Shown: positions 1 through 13,009, numbered from the stretch's first letter. The stretch: 64,000 bases of DNA from Mesostigma viride (GCA_009746045.1 RPFO01000123.1:955410-1019409); one strand, 5' to 3'. Numbers and translations: made by a program. The notes: generated from the sequence alone by a model not told the origin.

Positions 1-1767
1 GCGATGGAGCACAACTATAAAACGGAAAGCCGCATTCAAATTCGCCTAGCCCACGGGTCACAATGGCCGACAGGTAGATGCAGAGCCCCAGCGTGTCGCA
101 GACAGTAATCACTACCGTAGGCCGCGGTGCCGCACCTCGGCGCAGGTTTTTTCAGCTGTGCATGGAGAAAAAAACGTGTCTCAATCCAGGAACCCCGTCG
201 GTTCATGTCATGCAGCCTAGAAAACTGGAGCGATGGAGCCACAACTATAAACGGGAAAGCCGCATTCAAATTCGCCTAGCCCACGGGTCACAATTGGCCG
301 ACAGGTAGATGCAGCCAGCCCCAGGCGTGTCGCAGACAGTAATCACTACCGTAGGCCGCGGTGCCGCACCTCGGCGCAGGTTTTTTCAGCTGTGCATGGA
401 GAAAAAAAACGTGTCTCAATCCAGGAACCCCCGTCGGTTCATGTCATGCAGCCTAGAAAACTGGAGCGATGGAGCCACAACTAACGGGAAAGCCGCATTC
501 AAATTCGCCTAGCCCACGGGTCACAATTGGCCGACAGGTAGATGCAGCCAGCCCCAGGCGTGTCGCAGACAGTAATCACTACCGTAGGCCGCGGTGCCGC
601 ACCTCGGCGCAGGTTTTTTCAGCTGTGCATGGAGAAAAAAACGTGTCTCAATCCAGGAACCCCCGTCGGTTCATGTCATGCAGCCTAGAAAACTGGAGCG
701 ATGGAGCCACAACTATAAACGGGAAAGCCGCATTCAAATTCGCCTAGCCCACGGGTCACAATTGGCCGACAGGTAGATGCAGCCAGCCCCAGGCGTGTCG
801 CAGACAGTAATCACTTCCGTAGGCCGCGGTGCCGCACCTCGGCGCAGGTTTTTTCAGCTGTGCATGGAGAAAAAAACGTGTCTCAATCCAGGAACCCCCG
901 TCGGTTCATGTCATGCAGCCTAGAAAACTGGAGCGATGGAGCCACAACTATAAACGGGAAAGCCGCATTCAAATTCGCCTAGCCCACGGGTCACAATTGG
1001 CCGACAGGTAGATGCAGCCAGCCCCAGGCGTGTCGCAGACAGTAATCACTACCGTAGGCCGCGGTGCCGCACCTCGGCGCAGGTTTTTTCAGCTGTGCAT
1101 GGAGAAAAAAACGTGTCTCAATCCAGGAACCCCCGTCGGTTCATGTCATGCAGCCTAGAAAACTGGAGCGATGGAGCCACAACTAACGGGAAAGCCGCAT
1201 TCAAATTCGCCTAGCCCACGGGTCACAATTGGCCGACAGGTAGATGCAGCCAGCCCCAGGCGTGTCGCAGACAGTAATCACTACCGTAGGCCGCGGTGCC
1301 GCACCTCGGCGCAGGTTTTTTCAGCTGTGCATGGAGAAAAAAACGTGTCTCAATCCAGGAACCCCCGTCGGTTCATGTCATGCAGCCTAGAAAACTGGAG
1401 CGATGGAGCCACAACTAACGGGAAAGCCGCATTCAAATTCGCCTAGCCCACGGGTCACAATTGGCCGACAGGTAGATGCAGCCAGCCCCAGGCGTGTCGC
1501 AGACAGTAATCACTACCGTAGGCCGCGGTGCCGCACCTCGGCGCAGGTTTTTTCAGCTGTGCATGGAGAAAAAAACGTGTCTCAATCCAGGAACCCCCGT
1601 CGGTTCATGTCATGCAGCCTAGAAAACTGGAGCGATGGAGCCACAACTATAAACGGGAAAGCCGCATTCAAATTCGCCTAGCCCACGGGTCACAATTGGC
1701 CGACAGGTAGATGCAGCCAGCCCCAGGCGTGTCGCAGACAGTAATCACTACCGTAGGCCGCGGTGCC
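1..1767. repeat. 232/235-bp satellite array, block A
   Basis: About 7.6 tandem head-to-tail monomers are present. Two length forms alternate, differing by 3 bp at an ACTAACGGG versus ACTATAAACGGG site. The first monomer or two carry extra small indels. The block ends inside a monomer at GCGGTGCC, where copia-like sequence starts. The 60-92-residue ORFs seen in every monomer are a by-product of repetition: 232 is not a multiple of three, so the frame changes from unit to unit. A centromeric or pericentromeric role is possible but not shown here. Confidence 0.97.
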
Positions 1768-3213
1768 AGTTAAGCTTTCTTCGCACACGCAATGTGAAGG
1801 ATATGGTTGCAATGCAGCAATGTGTGAATATGGTTGGAAACGGAGCTTTGTTAAATCGGATAATGTTTACAGCGCTCAACACTTGAGGCTTGCACACGAG
1901 CTTGCCAAGTCAAGGCACAACACGTGAGGCGGGCTCGCAAGAGATATCCATTTGGCACTGGCCTATTGTTTATATACTTGTGCACTGTGCTTGCTAGTCC
2001 TGAGCAGCCTAGGAGGCCTGCTCAGTAATAACACCCCCGGTACAGTATTCACTACCTGTACAGCGCCCAGCTTCTATACAGTAGGTCTGCCATACAGGCA
2101 CAGTGACCACAGAGTACAGTCACCACAGTGATTATTGCATCTGCACCTAGAAGTCCAGGACTAAGCCTGCGGTACCAACAGACCACAGGTTAAGGTTCCT
2201 ATTTCCTGCGTACGACGTATTAATCCAATACCGTCGTAGGTACAGCACCTAATTCCTGTCAGCCCAGGAATTACTGTCGACCCCATATGTCGTCGGCAAA
2301 TATTCACGTCCGACTTAGAAGAACAGCCGGCTCGCGCTCGCGCGCGACCGGGAAGTCGGAACGCCATAACTTTCTTGATACTTGTCGGAATGAACTCGTT
2401 CCGGTGCCGCTGGAATCGCAGAGATATGCCGAATCAGGATCACACCAATGCGCTTGGCGTTAACTCCAATCCTTTCTTTTCTTGAGCTGTAGCAGCTCAC
2501 ACAAGTCTACATACAAACACACACAATGGGTACTGGATATCCTCCCCAGACTACAAGTCACAACCCGCTGGGCATGACAGTCAGCTTGGATTCCTTATTA
2601 TATGTACATAGCACCCATACTGGCTCAGGAGCACAAACAAATTACAATGAGTCCCTATCCCTTCACGGGAGGCTCGTTGTGTTACCCATGTACAAGAGGT
2701 TGGCCAACTGTGGCAGCCCATAGGTGTTCAGTTAAGAACTTGAGAAGTATGTACAACCTTCAGGACCTTAGGCGAAACCCCACAGATCACCCACAACAGC
2801 TCATCAGAAAACATTGCTGACCCCCAGACGGGAGTCGGCGCCGGTCTGCTGCCCCTTATCGAACCAGACACCACATCTACGCGAAGCACATGCAAAACAC
2901 AAGCTCCTCTACTCGTTCCAACCGTGGAAAATCAGGGGACCTGTCGCCACCTCACCAGCATGGTGGATGGGTCAGCCAGTCCGTGAAACTCCGCCTTAAG
3001 ACGGCACCAGGGAATCGAACCCCGCCCACAAACCACAGATCTGGGGAAACCTCAGACTGAGATGAAAACCCCAGATAGACATCTCTCCATCAGAGACAAT
3101 GTCAGACATTCCCACACCAGAGACATGTCTCACCCCTCAAGGTGTGCTCAGGATTATGTACAATCAAGCTCCCAGCCTGATATCCAGAGTCTTAAGCACC
3201 CAGCTCTCAGCTT
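1768..3213 (-). other. 3' non-coding part of truncated copia-like element, with a likely LTR
   Basis: This is the stretch downstream (minus sense) of the pol stop and before the satellite. No coding sequence is supported. A minus-strand TATATAAA box lies at about 1966-1984, and a minus-strand purine run (AAGAAAAGAAAGG) lies at about 2467-2480. Both fit a 3' LTR and a polypurine tract, but no second LTR copy is present, so LTR edges cannot be fixed. A B-box-like GGTTCGATTCC on the minus strand at about 3008-3021 has no matching acceptor stem. Confidence 0.5.
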
Positions 3214-5964
3214 TTAGACAGATAGACCGACTTGACAGTCAGCATTCATGAGCTTCCTCAGTACATTGTACTGGGCTGGGGCCTTGTGTGGCAGCTTTGT
3301 CAATGCATCAGCAGGGTTCTCCTCGCCAGGGATATGCTTCAAGTCAACCAAACTGGCCAACTCCTTCAGCAACAAATAATCCAGGTCCCGGCTCCTGGCC
3401 AGCTGCTTGTGAACAAACTGGACCATACCCATGCTGTCTGTTAGCAACAACGTCTCCATCTGCAAGGTCCAAGGGGTAACTGAAGCCAGCTCCAGCATTA
3501 ACTCCTTTATGTACAGGCTGGACTGGATCCCCTCACATATGGCCCTGCATTCTGCCACATCTGAACTGATACAGACCCTCTTCTGCAGTCTGCTGTACCA
3601 GCTGAACAAACTTGCCCTGCTCTGATAAAAAGCAAACAGAGCAGCAGATCTCCCCCTGACCTTGGTAACCTGGCGAGCATCCATGGAACTGTCAACAAAG
3701 ATCTCCAAGGTGATAGGCTGGGCAAAGTCAATCCCAGACAAGATCAGATCAGGGGTACTCTCCACCAACCGGGCTATGACTCGAGGCTTCTCATCCTCAA
3801 GCACCTCATCAGGCATTCTGCTATGGACCATCAAAGACGGACCACAGATGCTGGCAAACCAGGCCCACATGCCTCTCAACTCAGGTCCTGCAGCCTGGGT
3901 GATCTTCTCTGGCAAGGCCTTCACAATGGTCTGTTTATAATCTCCTCCAGCCTGAAGCCTGATACTCCACTCCCCGTCCCTCCTGAACAGGGTAGCCTGC
4001 ATTCCACAGAACACTACAGGCTTGTTGGGCTCCTGCCACAGCTCCTTGCCCAGTGAAAACTTGCCACTGATGACAGGAATATACTTCTTCAGCCAGGTTG
4101 TGGGGGCTAGCAAATGCAGATCATCTCCATGCAAACTAGCATACACTGGCAGACCCTCCCATTGGGCCAGCAGCAAACAGGGATCAACTGAAGACACTCT
4201 CAAGCCACACTCACTGATCAGAGCTTCCTGCAGCGTGAGTCTCCAGATGATTGGGCTCGACCTGAGTCCTTCCAGGCCCTTCAGAATAACCAGGAATTGT
4301 TGATGCAGCTCCAGCTTCCAGATGGCAGGCACCTCAACACAGTAAGGCTCATCCTGCTTCCACACCCTCCTGGCCACTTCTGGATCAGATTTTAAAAATG
4401 CCCTCTTGAAGTCCAGCAGCACTGATGACATAGCTGCCCCCCTGTTCAGCAACCCCACGTAGAGACATAGCAAAATTCTCCATGTGTCGTGTAGCATCCC
4501 TGGCGTGTATAGCTCCTCTCCTGGCAGACTCCCCGTGCCGTGATACTCATTCAGGACAGGCCTGACATGGGGCACTGATACCTCATCCACAACCTTCCTC
4601 TTCAGCACAAATCTCAAAGCAAGCTTCCTTGATGCTGGGGGACGTCTGTCTGTTGGTGCAGCACACTCAAACTGCAGCCACTCCTCCAATGCCTTGGAGA
4701 AGGCGAGCTTCCAAGCCTCAAACAAAGTAGGCGAGCTCATCTCTTGGACCAGCTGGTCATATGTCAAAGGAGAGTGTGCAGCAAGGCTCCTGTGAGTTAT
4801 GCCAATACTGCTGGGGTGCAACACAGCTGGAATAACCAAACTGGCCGCTGGGGGCACCTCCCCTTCATCCCATTTTACACCCTTGACCGGCTTGGCCCTG
4901 CACCTGACTGGAAATGTTGTCCTGAAATTTTCTAGGGGAATCATCCCCCAGCCATCTCTTCTCAGAGCTGTAGCTCTGATAGAAATTCCAGGATTGCCCA
5001 GAAAATTCTGACCCAAAATCACAGGGCCATCATAGTCCTCTAGGACAAGGAAGGTCACATCCACACCCATGACAGGGGCATTAACCTCTCCCAACACCCT
5101 TAGATGCGTCCTACCACTGAAATCAGACACCCAGGGGCAACTTGGTTCTCCGACCAGCAGTTCTCCTGTATGCTGAGGTCCCATGACAGAAACCTGCGCA
5201 TTGGTATCTATCTCCATGGCAGCTACCTCAGGTTCATCCAACTGGACAAGCTTGGACACCTTAGGCTCCTTCTTGGCTCTTTGCAAAGCCTGTACAATAT
5301 CTGATAGACGCACACCCCTAGGCCTGGTGTCGGGCCGTTCCGGAGGTGCAGCCTGTCCGCCTGCTTGCCCAACCACCGTATGTGAAGGTACCCCAGGGGC
5401 CGGGCCAGGGTCACCCTGAGGGCTCGATACAGCTGTAGCACCCTGATCAGGAAGCTCCACGTCACCCCCGCCTTGTACACCAGCGGGCACCTGGAAGAGG
5501 TCTCCTTGATTACCTCCCCGGGGACGGATCTTTGACCAGGACAGACGGTGCACTGCTTGGGAGCCATCAATGGCCACCCAGCACTTATGGCCAGCGGCTT
5601 CTACTCGGGTCACCACCCCATCATGCCAGCTGCCACGTTTCCCTGGAAAGCTTGGTTCCTTCCACACAACAACCTGTTGTCCAACGTTAGGTTCTAGGAC
5701 ACTCCAGCCCTTGTCTTTCTGCCTCAGCTTGAGGAACTTGGCCTCTAGCTTCTCCTTCCATGCCTGCTCAGCATCAGCTGGCAGCATCCTGGTATGCAGC
5801 ATAAGAGGATTGATGGCAATGTCACCAAAGAACATGGGAGTCCTCAGGTTCAGCCTGTCCTCCACAGAACGTAGCCATGCAGATGTCACAATGGCAGATG
5901 ACGTCCTTGGAATCCTCTCCACCAGCAGCACAGTCTTGATCTCTTGGATGGCTCTCTCCACCAC
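3214..5964 (-). pseudogene. copia-like pol fragment: integrase C-terminus, protease-like, reverse transcriptase, RNase H
   Basis: An open 916-residue frame that starts abruptly at the last catalytic acidic residue of a retroviral-type integrase (VERAIQEIKT). The integrase core and zinc-binding part are lost at the satellite junction. Domains in order: integrase C-terminal part (about 1-150); aspartic-protease-like domain with DTN at about residue 253 and a downstream ILGQNFL; Ty1/copia-type reverse transcriptase (about 430-700) with HGDD at about 613-616 instead of the common YVDD; RNase H with VDSSMD, SWYSRLQKR and a terminal PADALTK. The order integrase, protease, RT differs from typical copia elements, where protease precedes integrase. 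With no gag and half an integrase it is non-autonomous. The frame after the truncation is intact, so the loss looks recent. Confidence 0.85.
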
Positions 5965-5971
5965 CCCTTGC

Positions 5972-8900
5972 TGGCCGACAGGTAGATGCAGCCAGCCCCA
6001 GGCGTGTCGCAGACAGTAATCACTACCGTAGGCCGCGGTGCCGCACCTCGGCGCAGGTTTTTTCAGCTGTGCATGGAGAAAAAAACGTGTCTCAATCCAG
6101 GAACCCCCGTCGGTTCATGTCATGCAGCCTAGAAAACTGGAGCGATGGAGCCACAACTAACGGGAAAGCCGCATTCAAATTCGCCTAGCCCACGGGTCAC
6201 AATTGGCCGACAGGTAGATGCAGCCAGCCCCAGGCGTGTCGCAGACAGTAATCACTACCGTATAGGCCGCGGTGCCGCACCTCGGCGCAGGTTTTTTCAG
6301 CTGTGCATGGAGAAAAAAACGTGTCTCAATCCAGGAACCCCCGTCGGTTCATGTCATGCAGCCTAGAAAACTGGAGCGATGGAGCCACAACTATAAACGG
6401 GAAAGCCGCATTCAAATTCGCCTAGCCCACGGGTCACAATTGGCCGACAGGTAGATGCAGCCAGCCCCAGGCGTGTCGCAGACAGTAATCACTACCGTAG
6501 GCCGCGGTGCCGCACCTCGGCGCAGGTTTTTTCAGCTGTGCATGGAGAAAAAAACGTGTCTCAATCCAGGAACCCCCGTCGGTTCATGTCATGCAGCCTA
6601 GAAAACTGGAGCGATGGAGCCACAACTAACGGGAAAGCCGCATTCAAATTCGCCTAGCCCACGGGTCACAATTGGCCGACAGGTAGATGCAGCCAGCCCC
6701 AGGCGTGTCGCAGACAGTAATCACTACCGTAGGCCGCGGTGCCGCACCTCGGCGCAGGTTTTTTCAGCTGTGCATGGAGAAAAAAACGTGTCTCAATCCA
6801 GGAACCCCCGTCGGTTCATGTCATGCAGCCTAGAAAACTGGAGCGATGGAGCCACAACTAACGGGAAAGCCGCATTCAAATTCGCCTAGCCCACGGGTCA
6901 CAATTGGCCGACAGGTAGATGCAGCCAGCCCCAGGCGTGTCGCAGACAGTAATCACTACCGTAGGCCGCGGTGCCGCACCTCGGCGCAGGTTTTTTCAGC
7001 TGTGCATGGAGAAAAAAACGTGTCTCAATCCAGGAACCCCCGTCGGTTCATGTCATGCAGCCTAGAAAACTGGAGCGATGGAGCCACAACTAACGGGAAA
7101 GCCGCATTCAAATTCGCCTAGCCCACGGGTCACAATTGGCCGACAGGTAGATGCAGCCAGCCCCAGGCGTGTCGCAGACAGTAATCACTACCGTAGGCCG
7201 CGGTGCCGCACCTCGGCGCAGGTTTTTTCAGCTGTGCATGGAGAAAAAAACGTGTCTCAATCCAGGAACCCCCGTCGGTTCATGTCATGCAGCCTAGAAA
7301 ACTGGAGCGATGGAGCCACAACTAACGGGAAAGCCGCATTCAAATTCGCCTAGCCCACGGGTCACAATTGGCCGACAGGTAGATGCAGCCAGCCCCAGGC
7401 GTGTCGCAGACAGTAATCACTACCGTAGGCCGCGGTGCCGCACCTCGGCGCAGGTTTTTTCAGCTGTGCATGGAGAAAAAAACGTGTCTCAATCCAGGAA
7501 CCCCCGTCGGTTCATGTCATGCAGCCTAGAAAACTGGAGCGATGGAGCCACAACTAACGGGAAAGCCGCATTCAAATTCGCCTAGCCCACGGGTCACAAT
7601 TGGCCGACAGGTAGATGCAGCCAGCCCCAGGCGTGTCGCAGACAGTAATCACTACCGTAGGCCGCGGTGCCGCACCTCGGCGCAGGTTTTTTCAGCTGTG
7701 CATGGAGAAAAAAACGTGTCTCAATCCAGGAACCCCCGTCGGTTCATGTCATGCAGCCTAGAAAACTGGAGCGATGGAGCCACAACTAACGGGAAAGCCG
7801 CATTCAAATTCGCCTAGCCCACGGGTCACAATTGGCCGACAGGTAGATGCAGCCAGCCCCAGGCGTGTCGCAGACAGTAATCACTACCGTAGGCCGCGGT
7901 GCCGCACCTCGGCGCAGGTTTTTTCAGCTGTGCATGGAGAAAAAAACGTGTCTCAATCCAGGAACCCCCGTCGGTTCATGTCATGCAGCCTAGAAAACTG
8001 GAGCGATGGAGCCACAACTAACGGGAAAGCCGCATTCAAATTCGCCTAGCCCACGGGTCACAATTGGCCGACAGGTAGATGCAGCCAGCCCCAGGCGTGT
8101 CGCAGACAGTAATCACTACCGTAGGCCGCGGTGCCGCACCTCGGCGCAGGTTTTTTCAGCTGTGCATGGAGAAAAAAACGTGTCTCAATCCAGGAACCCC
8201 CGTCGGTTCATGTCATGCAGCCTAGAAAACTGGAGCGATGGAGCCACAACTAACGGGAAAGCCGCATTCAAATTCGCCTAGCCCACGGGTCACAATTGGC
8301 CGACAGGTAGATGCAGCCAGCCCCAGGCGTGTCGCAGACAGTAATCACTACCGTAGGCCGCGGTGCCGCACCTCGGCGCAGGTTTTTTCAGCTGTGCATG
8401 GAGAAAAAAACGTGTCTCAATCCAGGAACCCCCGTCGGTTCATGTCATGCAGCCTAGAAAACTGGAGCGATGGAGCCACAACTAACGGGAAAGCCGCATT
8501 CAAATTCGCCTAGCCCACGGGTCACAATTGGCCGACAGGTAGATGCAGCCAGCCCCAGGCGTGTCGCAGACAGTAATCACTACCGTAGGCCGCGGTGCCG
8601 CACCTCGGCGCAGGTTTTTTCAGCTGTGCATGGAGAAAAAAACGTGTCTCAATCCAGGAACCCCCGTCGGTTCATGTCATGCAGCCTAGAAAACTGGAGC
8701 GATGGAGCCACAACTAACGGGAAAGCCGCATTCAAATTCGCCTAGCCCACGGGTCACAATTGGCCGACAGGTAGATGCAGCCAGCCCCAGGCGTGTCGCA
8801 GACAGTAATCACTACCGTAGGCCGCGGTGCCGCACCTCGGCGCAGGTTTTTTCAGCTGTGCATGGAGAAAAAAACGTGTCTCAATCCAGGAACCCCCGTC

Positions 8901-10206
8901 GGTTCATGTCATGCAGCCTAGAAAACTGGAGCGATGGAGCCACAACTAACGGGAAAGCCGCATTCAAATTCGCCTAGCCCACGGGTCACAATTGGCCGAC
9001 AGGTAGATGCAGCCAGCCCCAGGCGTGTCGCAGACAGTAATCACTACCGTAGGCCGCGGTGCCGCACCTCGGCGCAGGTTTTTTCAGCTGTGCATGGAGA
9101 AAAAAACGTGTCTCAATCCAGGAACCCCCGTCGGTTCATGTCATGCAGCCTAGAAAACTGGAGCGATGGAGCCACAACTAACGGGAAAGCCGCATTCAAA
9201 TTCGCCTAGCCCACGGGTCACAATTGGCCGACAGGTAGATGCAGCCAGCCCCAGGCGTGTCGCAGACAGTAATCACTACCGTAGGCCGCGGTGCCGCACC
9301 TCGGCGCAGGTTTTTTCAGCTGTGCATGGAGAAAAAAACGTGTCTCAATCCAGGAACCCCCGTCGGTTCATGTCATGCAGCCTAGAAAACTGGAGCGATG
9401 GAGCCACAACTAACGGGAAAGCCGCATTCAAATTCGCCTAGCCCACGGGTCACAATTGGCCGACAGGTAGATGCAGCCAGCCCCAGGCGTGTCGCAGACA
9501 GTAATCACTACCGTAGGCCGCGGTGCCGCACCTCGGCGCAGGTTTTTTCAGCTGTGCATGGAGAAAAAAACGTGTCTCAATCCAGGAACCCCCGTCGGTT
9601 CATGTCATGCAGCCTAGAAAACTGGAGCGATGGAGCCACAACTAACGGGAAAGCCGCATTCAAATTCGCCTAGCCCACGGGTCACAATTGGCCGACAGGT
9701 AGATGCAGCCAGCCCCAGGCGTGTCGCAGACAGTAATCACTACCGTAGGCCGCGGTGCCGCACCTCGGCGCAGGTTTTTTCAGCTGTGCATGGAGAAAAA
9801 AACGTGTCTCAATCCAGGAACCCCCGTCGGTTCATGTCATGCAGCCTAGAAAACTGGAGCGATGGAGCCACAACTAACGGGAAAGCCGCATTCAAATTCG
9901 CCTAGCCCACGGGTCACAATTGGCCGACAGGTAGATGCAGCCAGCCCCAGGCGTGTCGCAGACAGTAATCACTACCGTAGGCCGCGGTGCCGCACCTCGG
10001 CGCAGGTTTTTTCAGCTGTGCATGGAGAAAAAAACGTGTCTCAATCCAGGAACCCCCGTCGGTTCATGTCATGCAGCCTAGAAAACTGGAGCGATGGAGC
10101 CACAACTAACGGGAAAGCCGCATTCAAATTCGCCTAGCCCACGGGTCACAATTGGCCGACAGGTAGATGCAGCCAGCCCCAGGCGTGTCGCAGACAGTAA
10201 TCACTA
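5972..10206. repeat. 232-bp satellite array, block B
   Basis: About 18 tandem monomers resume directly after the integrase truncation. From 6614 to about 10137 the equivalent point recurs exactly every 232 bp, and the translated units are identical. This indicates very recent homogenisation. The block is cut at 10206 by the TA-flanked inverted-repeat element and resumes in phase at 15472. Confidence 0.97.
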
Positions 10207-10243
10207 CAGTACCAACCCGCGGTAACGCAACTAGTTACGCAAC

Positions 10244-11090
10244 TAATCAAAAAAAATTAAATGACGTATTTATATGAAGGAAGTGTAGGGCTACCCAACG
10301 CCACCTTCCGTTGCGTAAAAGCTTATGTCTACAGAAAGATACGGGGTCAGGAAGAATCGCCATAGCCAGTTCCGCAAAAGGCACTCACCGATTTTGCGGT
10401 TCCGCAACGAGGGAGAAACGCAACAAACATGGGGTACCCTCGATGTAGGGGCCAATAATGAACTGACGCGTTGCGGTTAAAAAGGATGCGGCGGAAGTCA
10501 GAAGTCTGAAATTGATCGATCCTCAGTTATTACGTCTGGCTTCCTCGTATTTACGAAAGGTGCGTAAGGGCTGCCACCGGTACGTACAGTACGTAGTACC
10601 AGGTCCGCCATGGCATATCGACGTGTTAAAATTTGGCATACACGCCAAAATTAATTTTGCCCGACAGGCTCATGAAATATAATGTGTTCGCTTGGACTGT
10701 TTATATGTACTGAAAGCATAGCATCATTGACGATGGCTTGTGCGAAATCCTCACATTAATATGTAAAGTACTAATCGTGGATCGGACGTGCATAACGTCG
10801 CTCCACACGTAAGCCAGCCATAATTTCAATGCACAAGGATACACATTTCCATCACCATTCATCTTCATCATCCTGAACGACTCGAAAACGCGGAAAAGAT
10901 AACGGCAGGCTCGAGCTACCATGGTCCGGATTCTCCCGATTTCTGGCCTGCGCTGGTTGTCTCTTTGATAACGTGCATGTACCAAAAAATTTGTGGGCGC
11001 GGTGTACGTATTTTTCACACTTGATCATCGTGAACCGGCGTGTACCCTCGTCCGGCGCACGCATTACATACTACATACACGTGTACGTAC
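10244..11090. other. non-coding interior of the TIR element
   Basis: No coding sequence is supported. Positions of about 10797-10973 match two other places in the window: inverted at about 62226-62394, and partly at about 63853-63944. A shared dispersed repeat has therefore been captured or inserted here. Confidence 0.6.
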
Positions 11091-11092
11091 GA

Positions 11093-11175
11093 CAGGACAA
11101 CAGCTATCTATCAATGATGATAGATAGCTGTTTGTCCTGTCGGTCATTGATAGATAGCTGTTGTCCTGTCGGAGA
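11093..11175. repeat. inverted and direct short repeats (AGCTATCTATCAATGA)
   Basis: The unit CAGCTATCTATCA appears in both orientations with TGTCCTGTCGG or its complement, giving a strong hairpin (ACAGCTATCTATCA ... TGATAGATAGCTGT) followed by a further copy. Confidence 0.75.
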
Positions 11176-11284
11176 TAGTACAACAATTACAATACATCAT
11201 CACTTGATCTTAGCTTGCAATTTATAAACATTAAATCATCATTTTTAAAAGGAACAAATATAATTGATCATCCACAAGTCCGCC

Positions 11285-11345
11285 TGTAAGTGGGTGCACA
11301 CGGGTGTACACTACGGGTGTACACAGGTGTACACGCCGGGTGTAT
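11285..11345. repeat. GGGTGTACAC short tandem repeats
   Basis: Several imperfect copies of the decamer CGGGTGTACA lie within about 60 bp. GTGTACAC is itself palindromic. Confidence 0.6.
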
Positions 11346-11419
11346 TATGTAGTAGAAACAGCCCGGTACATGCTCTACTACCAGTCTGCCACACGCTAAG
11401 TGTCGTTGGTATGTAGCTA

Positions 11420-11665
11420 GTGGCGTGACCCACAACGTCGTTGTGGGTCACGCTCCACTTCGGTCTACTGCCACACGCCGTGTCGGCGCTTGGTATCTAC
11501 ATCTATGTGGTGGCGTGACCCACAACGTCGTTGTGGGTCACGCTCCACTTCGGTCTATGTACTGCCATGCCACACGCTAAGTGTCGGCGCTTGGTATGTA
11601 AGCTTATCTTACTGTATTTAGTCATTTTAGTGGCGTGATCCACAACGAAGCCGATACATGTGTAC
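11420..11665. repeat. about 115-bp tandem repeat with a near-perfect hairpin
   Basis: Two full units and one partial unit carry GCGTGACCCACAACG, one central T, then its exact reverse complement, followed by CTCCACTTCGGTCTA and CACACG(C)TAAGTGTCGGCGCTTGGTATGTA. The 15-bp-arm hairpin is conserved in both full copies. The third copy is degenerate (GCGTGATCCACAACG). Confidence 0.8.
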
Positions 11666-11754
11666 CCTCATCTGACACTTATGTACTAATACCGTCTCTG
11701 ACACATATGTAAGTACTGGAAATGCCGTCTCCCAAGGTACGCAATCTACCGACT

Positions 11755-12135
11755 TGCGTGCTCAAGGGGCCGGTTTTCCCCCGGGTGCGCACTTCTCAGA
11801 ATCGCACGACCACACCGCGCGCAACCTGGAGTGTGCGTTTGAAAGAAAACAATGCCATTTCCAAAGGTGTAGGTACGCAATCTATCGACTTTACTAGGGA
11901 GTGCGTAACTAGGGAGTGCGCAAGGGGCCGGTTTCCCCCCGGGTGCGCACTTCTCAGAATCGCACAACCACACCGCGCGCAACCTGGAGTGTGCGTTTGA
12001 AAGAAAACAATGCCATTTCCAAAGGTGTAGGTACGCAATCTATCGACTTTACTAGGGAGTGCGTAACTAGGGAGTGCGCAAGGGGCCGGTTTCCCCCCGG
12101 GTGCGCACTTCTCAGAATCGCACGACCACACCGTG
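11755..12135. repeat. 158-bp tandem repeat, about 2.5 copies
   Basis: The unit contains AGGGGCCGGTTT(T/C)CCCCCGG, GTGCGCACTTCTCAGAATCG, GAAAGAAAACAATGCC and an internal duplication of ACTAGGGAGTGCG. Two adjacent copies are nearly identical and open in several frames. This accounts for ORFs of about 75-128 codons here, which I do not accept as genes. Confidence 0.85.
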
Positions 12136-12149
12136 CAACCTGAAGTGCG

Positions 12150-12960
12150 TGAATTGGCACCGTGCGCGTTTCGGAAATGCACGACTTAGCCATGGCGGCT
12201 TTGCACCCGTGCTTGCAATTTACTGTACGTTTGCGGACGAATTTCCCGGCCAAACTCAGGAAATAGAGCTTATACGTCCCAAATATGATTCGGATCAATT
12301 TTTAGCTCGCGGGGATGCGATTTACCACGTGCCGTCAGTGTTCTTGCTGGGAAAAACTGCGATCAGGCAGGTTCGACGGAATTGATTACTACAAGTGCTT
12401 TACGGCGCAACCCGGCGGGTGTCTAGGTTTATTTAATTACTTGTTATCATGCATCGTCGTTGAATATAGGCAGCGGCAGTAAAGATGTGACGATTTTGAC
12501 CACCCTGTCACATCACAGCTTGTGTGCCGCAAAGTGCCGCTTTTGCGGGCACTGCCTGGGCCAAGGTAACGTTAGCCATGCAAGGTATGGCTGGTTTATC
12601 GTTCCCCCATGGTTTCCTGACGTTTGTAAATGAATTTAATCTTGTGAGGCGTTGTCACTTTTCAGCCTTGATGATCTTTCTCGACCGTTGCCTGGCCCTC
12701 TCTAAAGCCCTCTTTTTTTACCATGCAAATGCCACACCATGGTGTGGTAGTGCATGTTTCTAACGCTAAATGCGTTGAATAACATTCATAGATGTTATTT
12801 ATTCTTTTGCTACGTTCATATTGCGTGATTGTTTGGCCATGGGCTGCTTCAAGGGTGCTTTCAAGCTTATACGGGTGATAGAAAATCTTGGTGACAAACC
12901 ATGGGCATAATGTGCCAGTCAGTATGCTGGCCATGTCATGTCAAAATAAACAGTTTAGCC
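12150..12960. repeat. diverged relic of the 1.7-kb piggyBac-type non-autonomous element
   Basis: Long runs can be aligned by eye with the elements at 32240-33938 and 38395-40093. Examples are GCCATGGCGGCTT, CCAAACTCAGGAAAT, AAAAACTGCGATCAGGC and CTGGGCCAAGGTAACG, in the same order and similar spacing. Identity is clearly lower than between those two, so this is an older copy or a shared ancestor. TTAA-flanked ends were not found. Confidence 0.65.
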
Positions 12961-13009
12961 AGGAGGAGGAGGATTATAAGATGCTGAGCTGGGCTTACAA
13001 CTGTTTAGG

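Noticed and set aside
3000-3090. tRNA gene on the minus strand near the copia-like fragment
   Set aside because: GGTTCGATTCC with a plausible T-stem, but no matching 5' acceptor or D-arm at the right distance.
6614-10137. Repeated 91-residue ORFs, one per satellite monomer
   Set aside because: They follow the 232-bp monomer, overlap each other, change frame from unit to unit and show no protein-like features.
11755-12385. Genes of 75-128 codons on both strands
   Set aside because: Produced by the 158-bp tandem repeat and a piggyBac-type relic; frames do not persist beyond the repeat.
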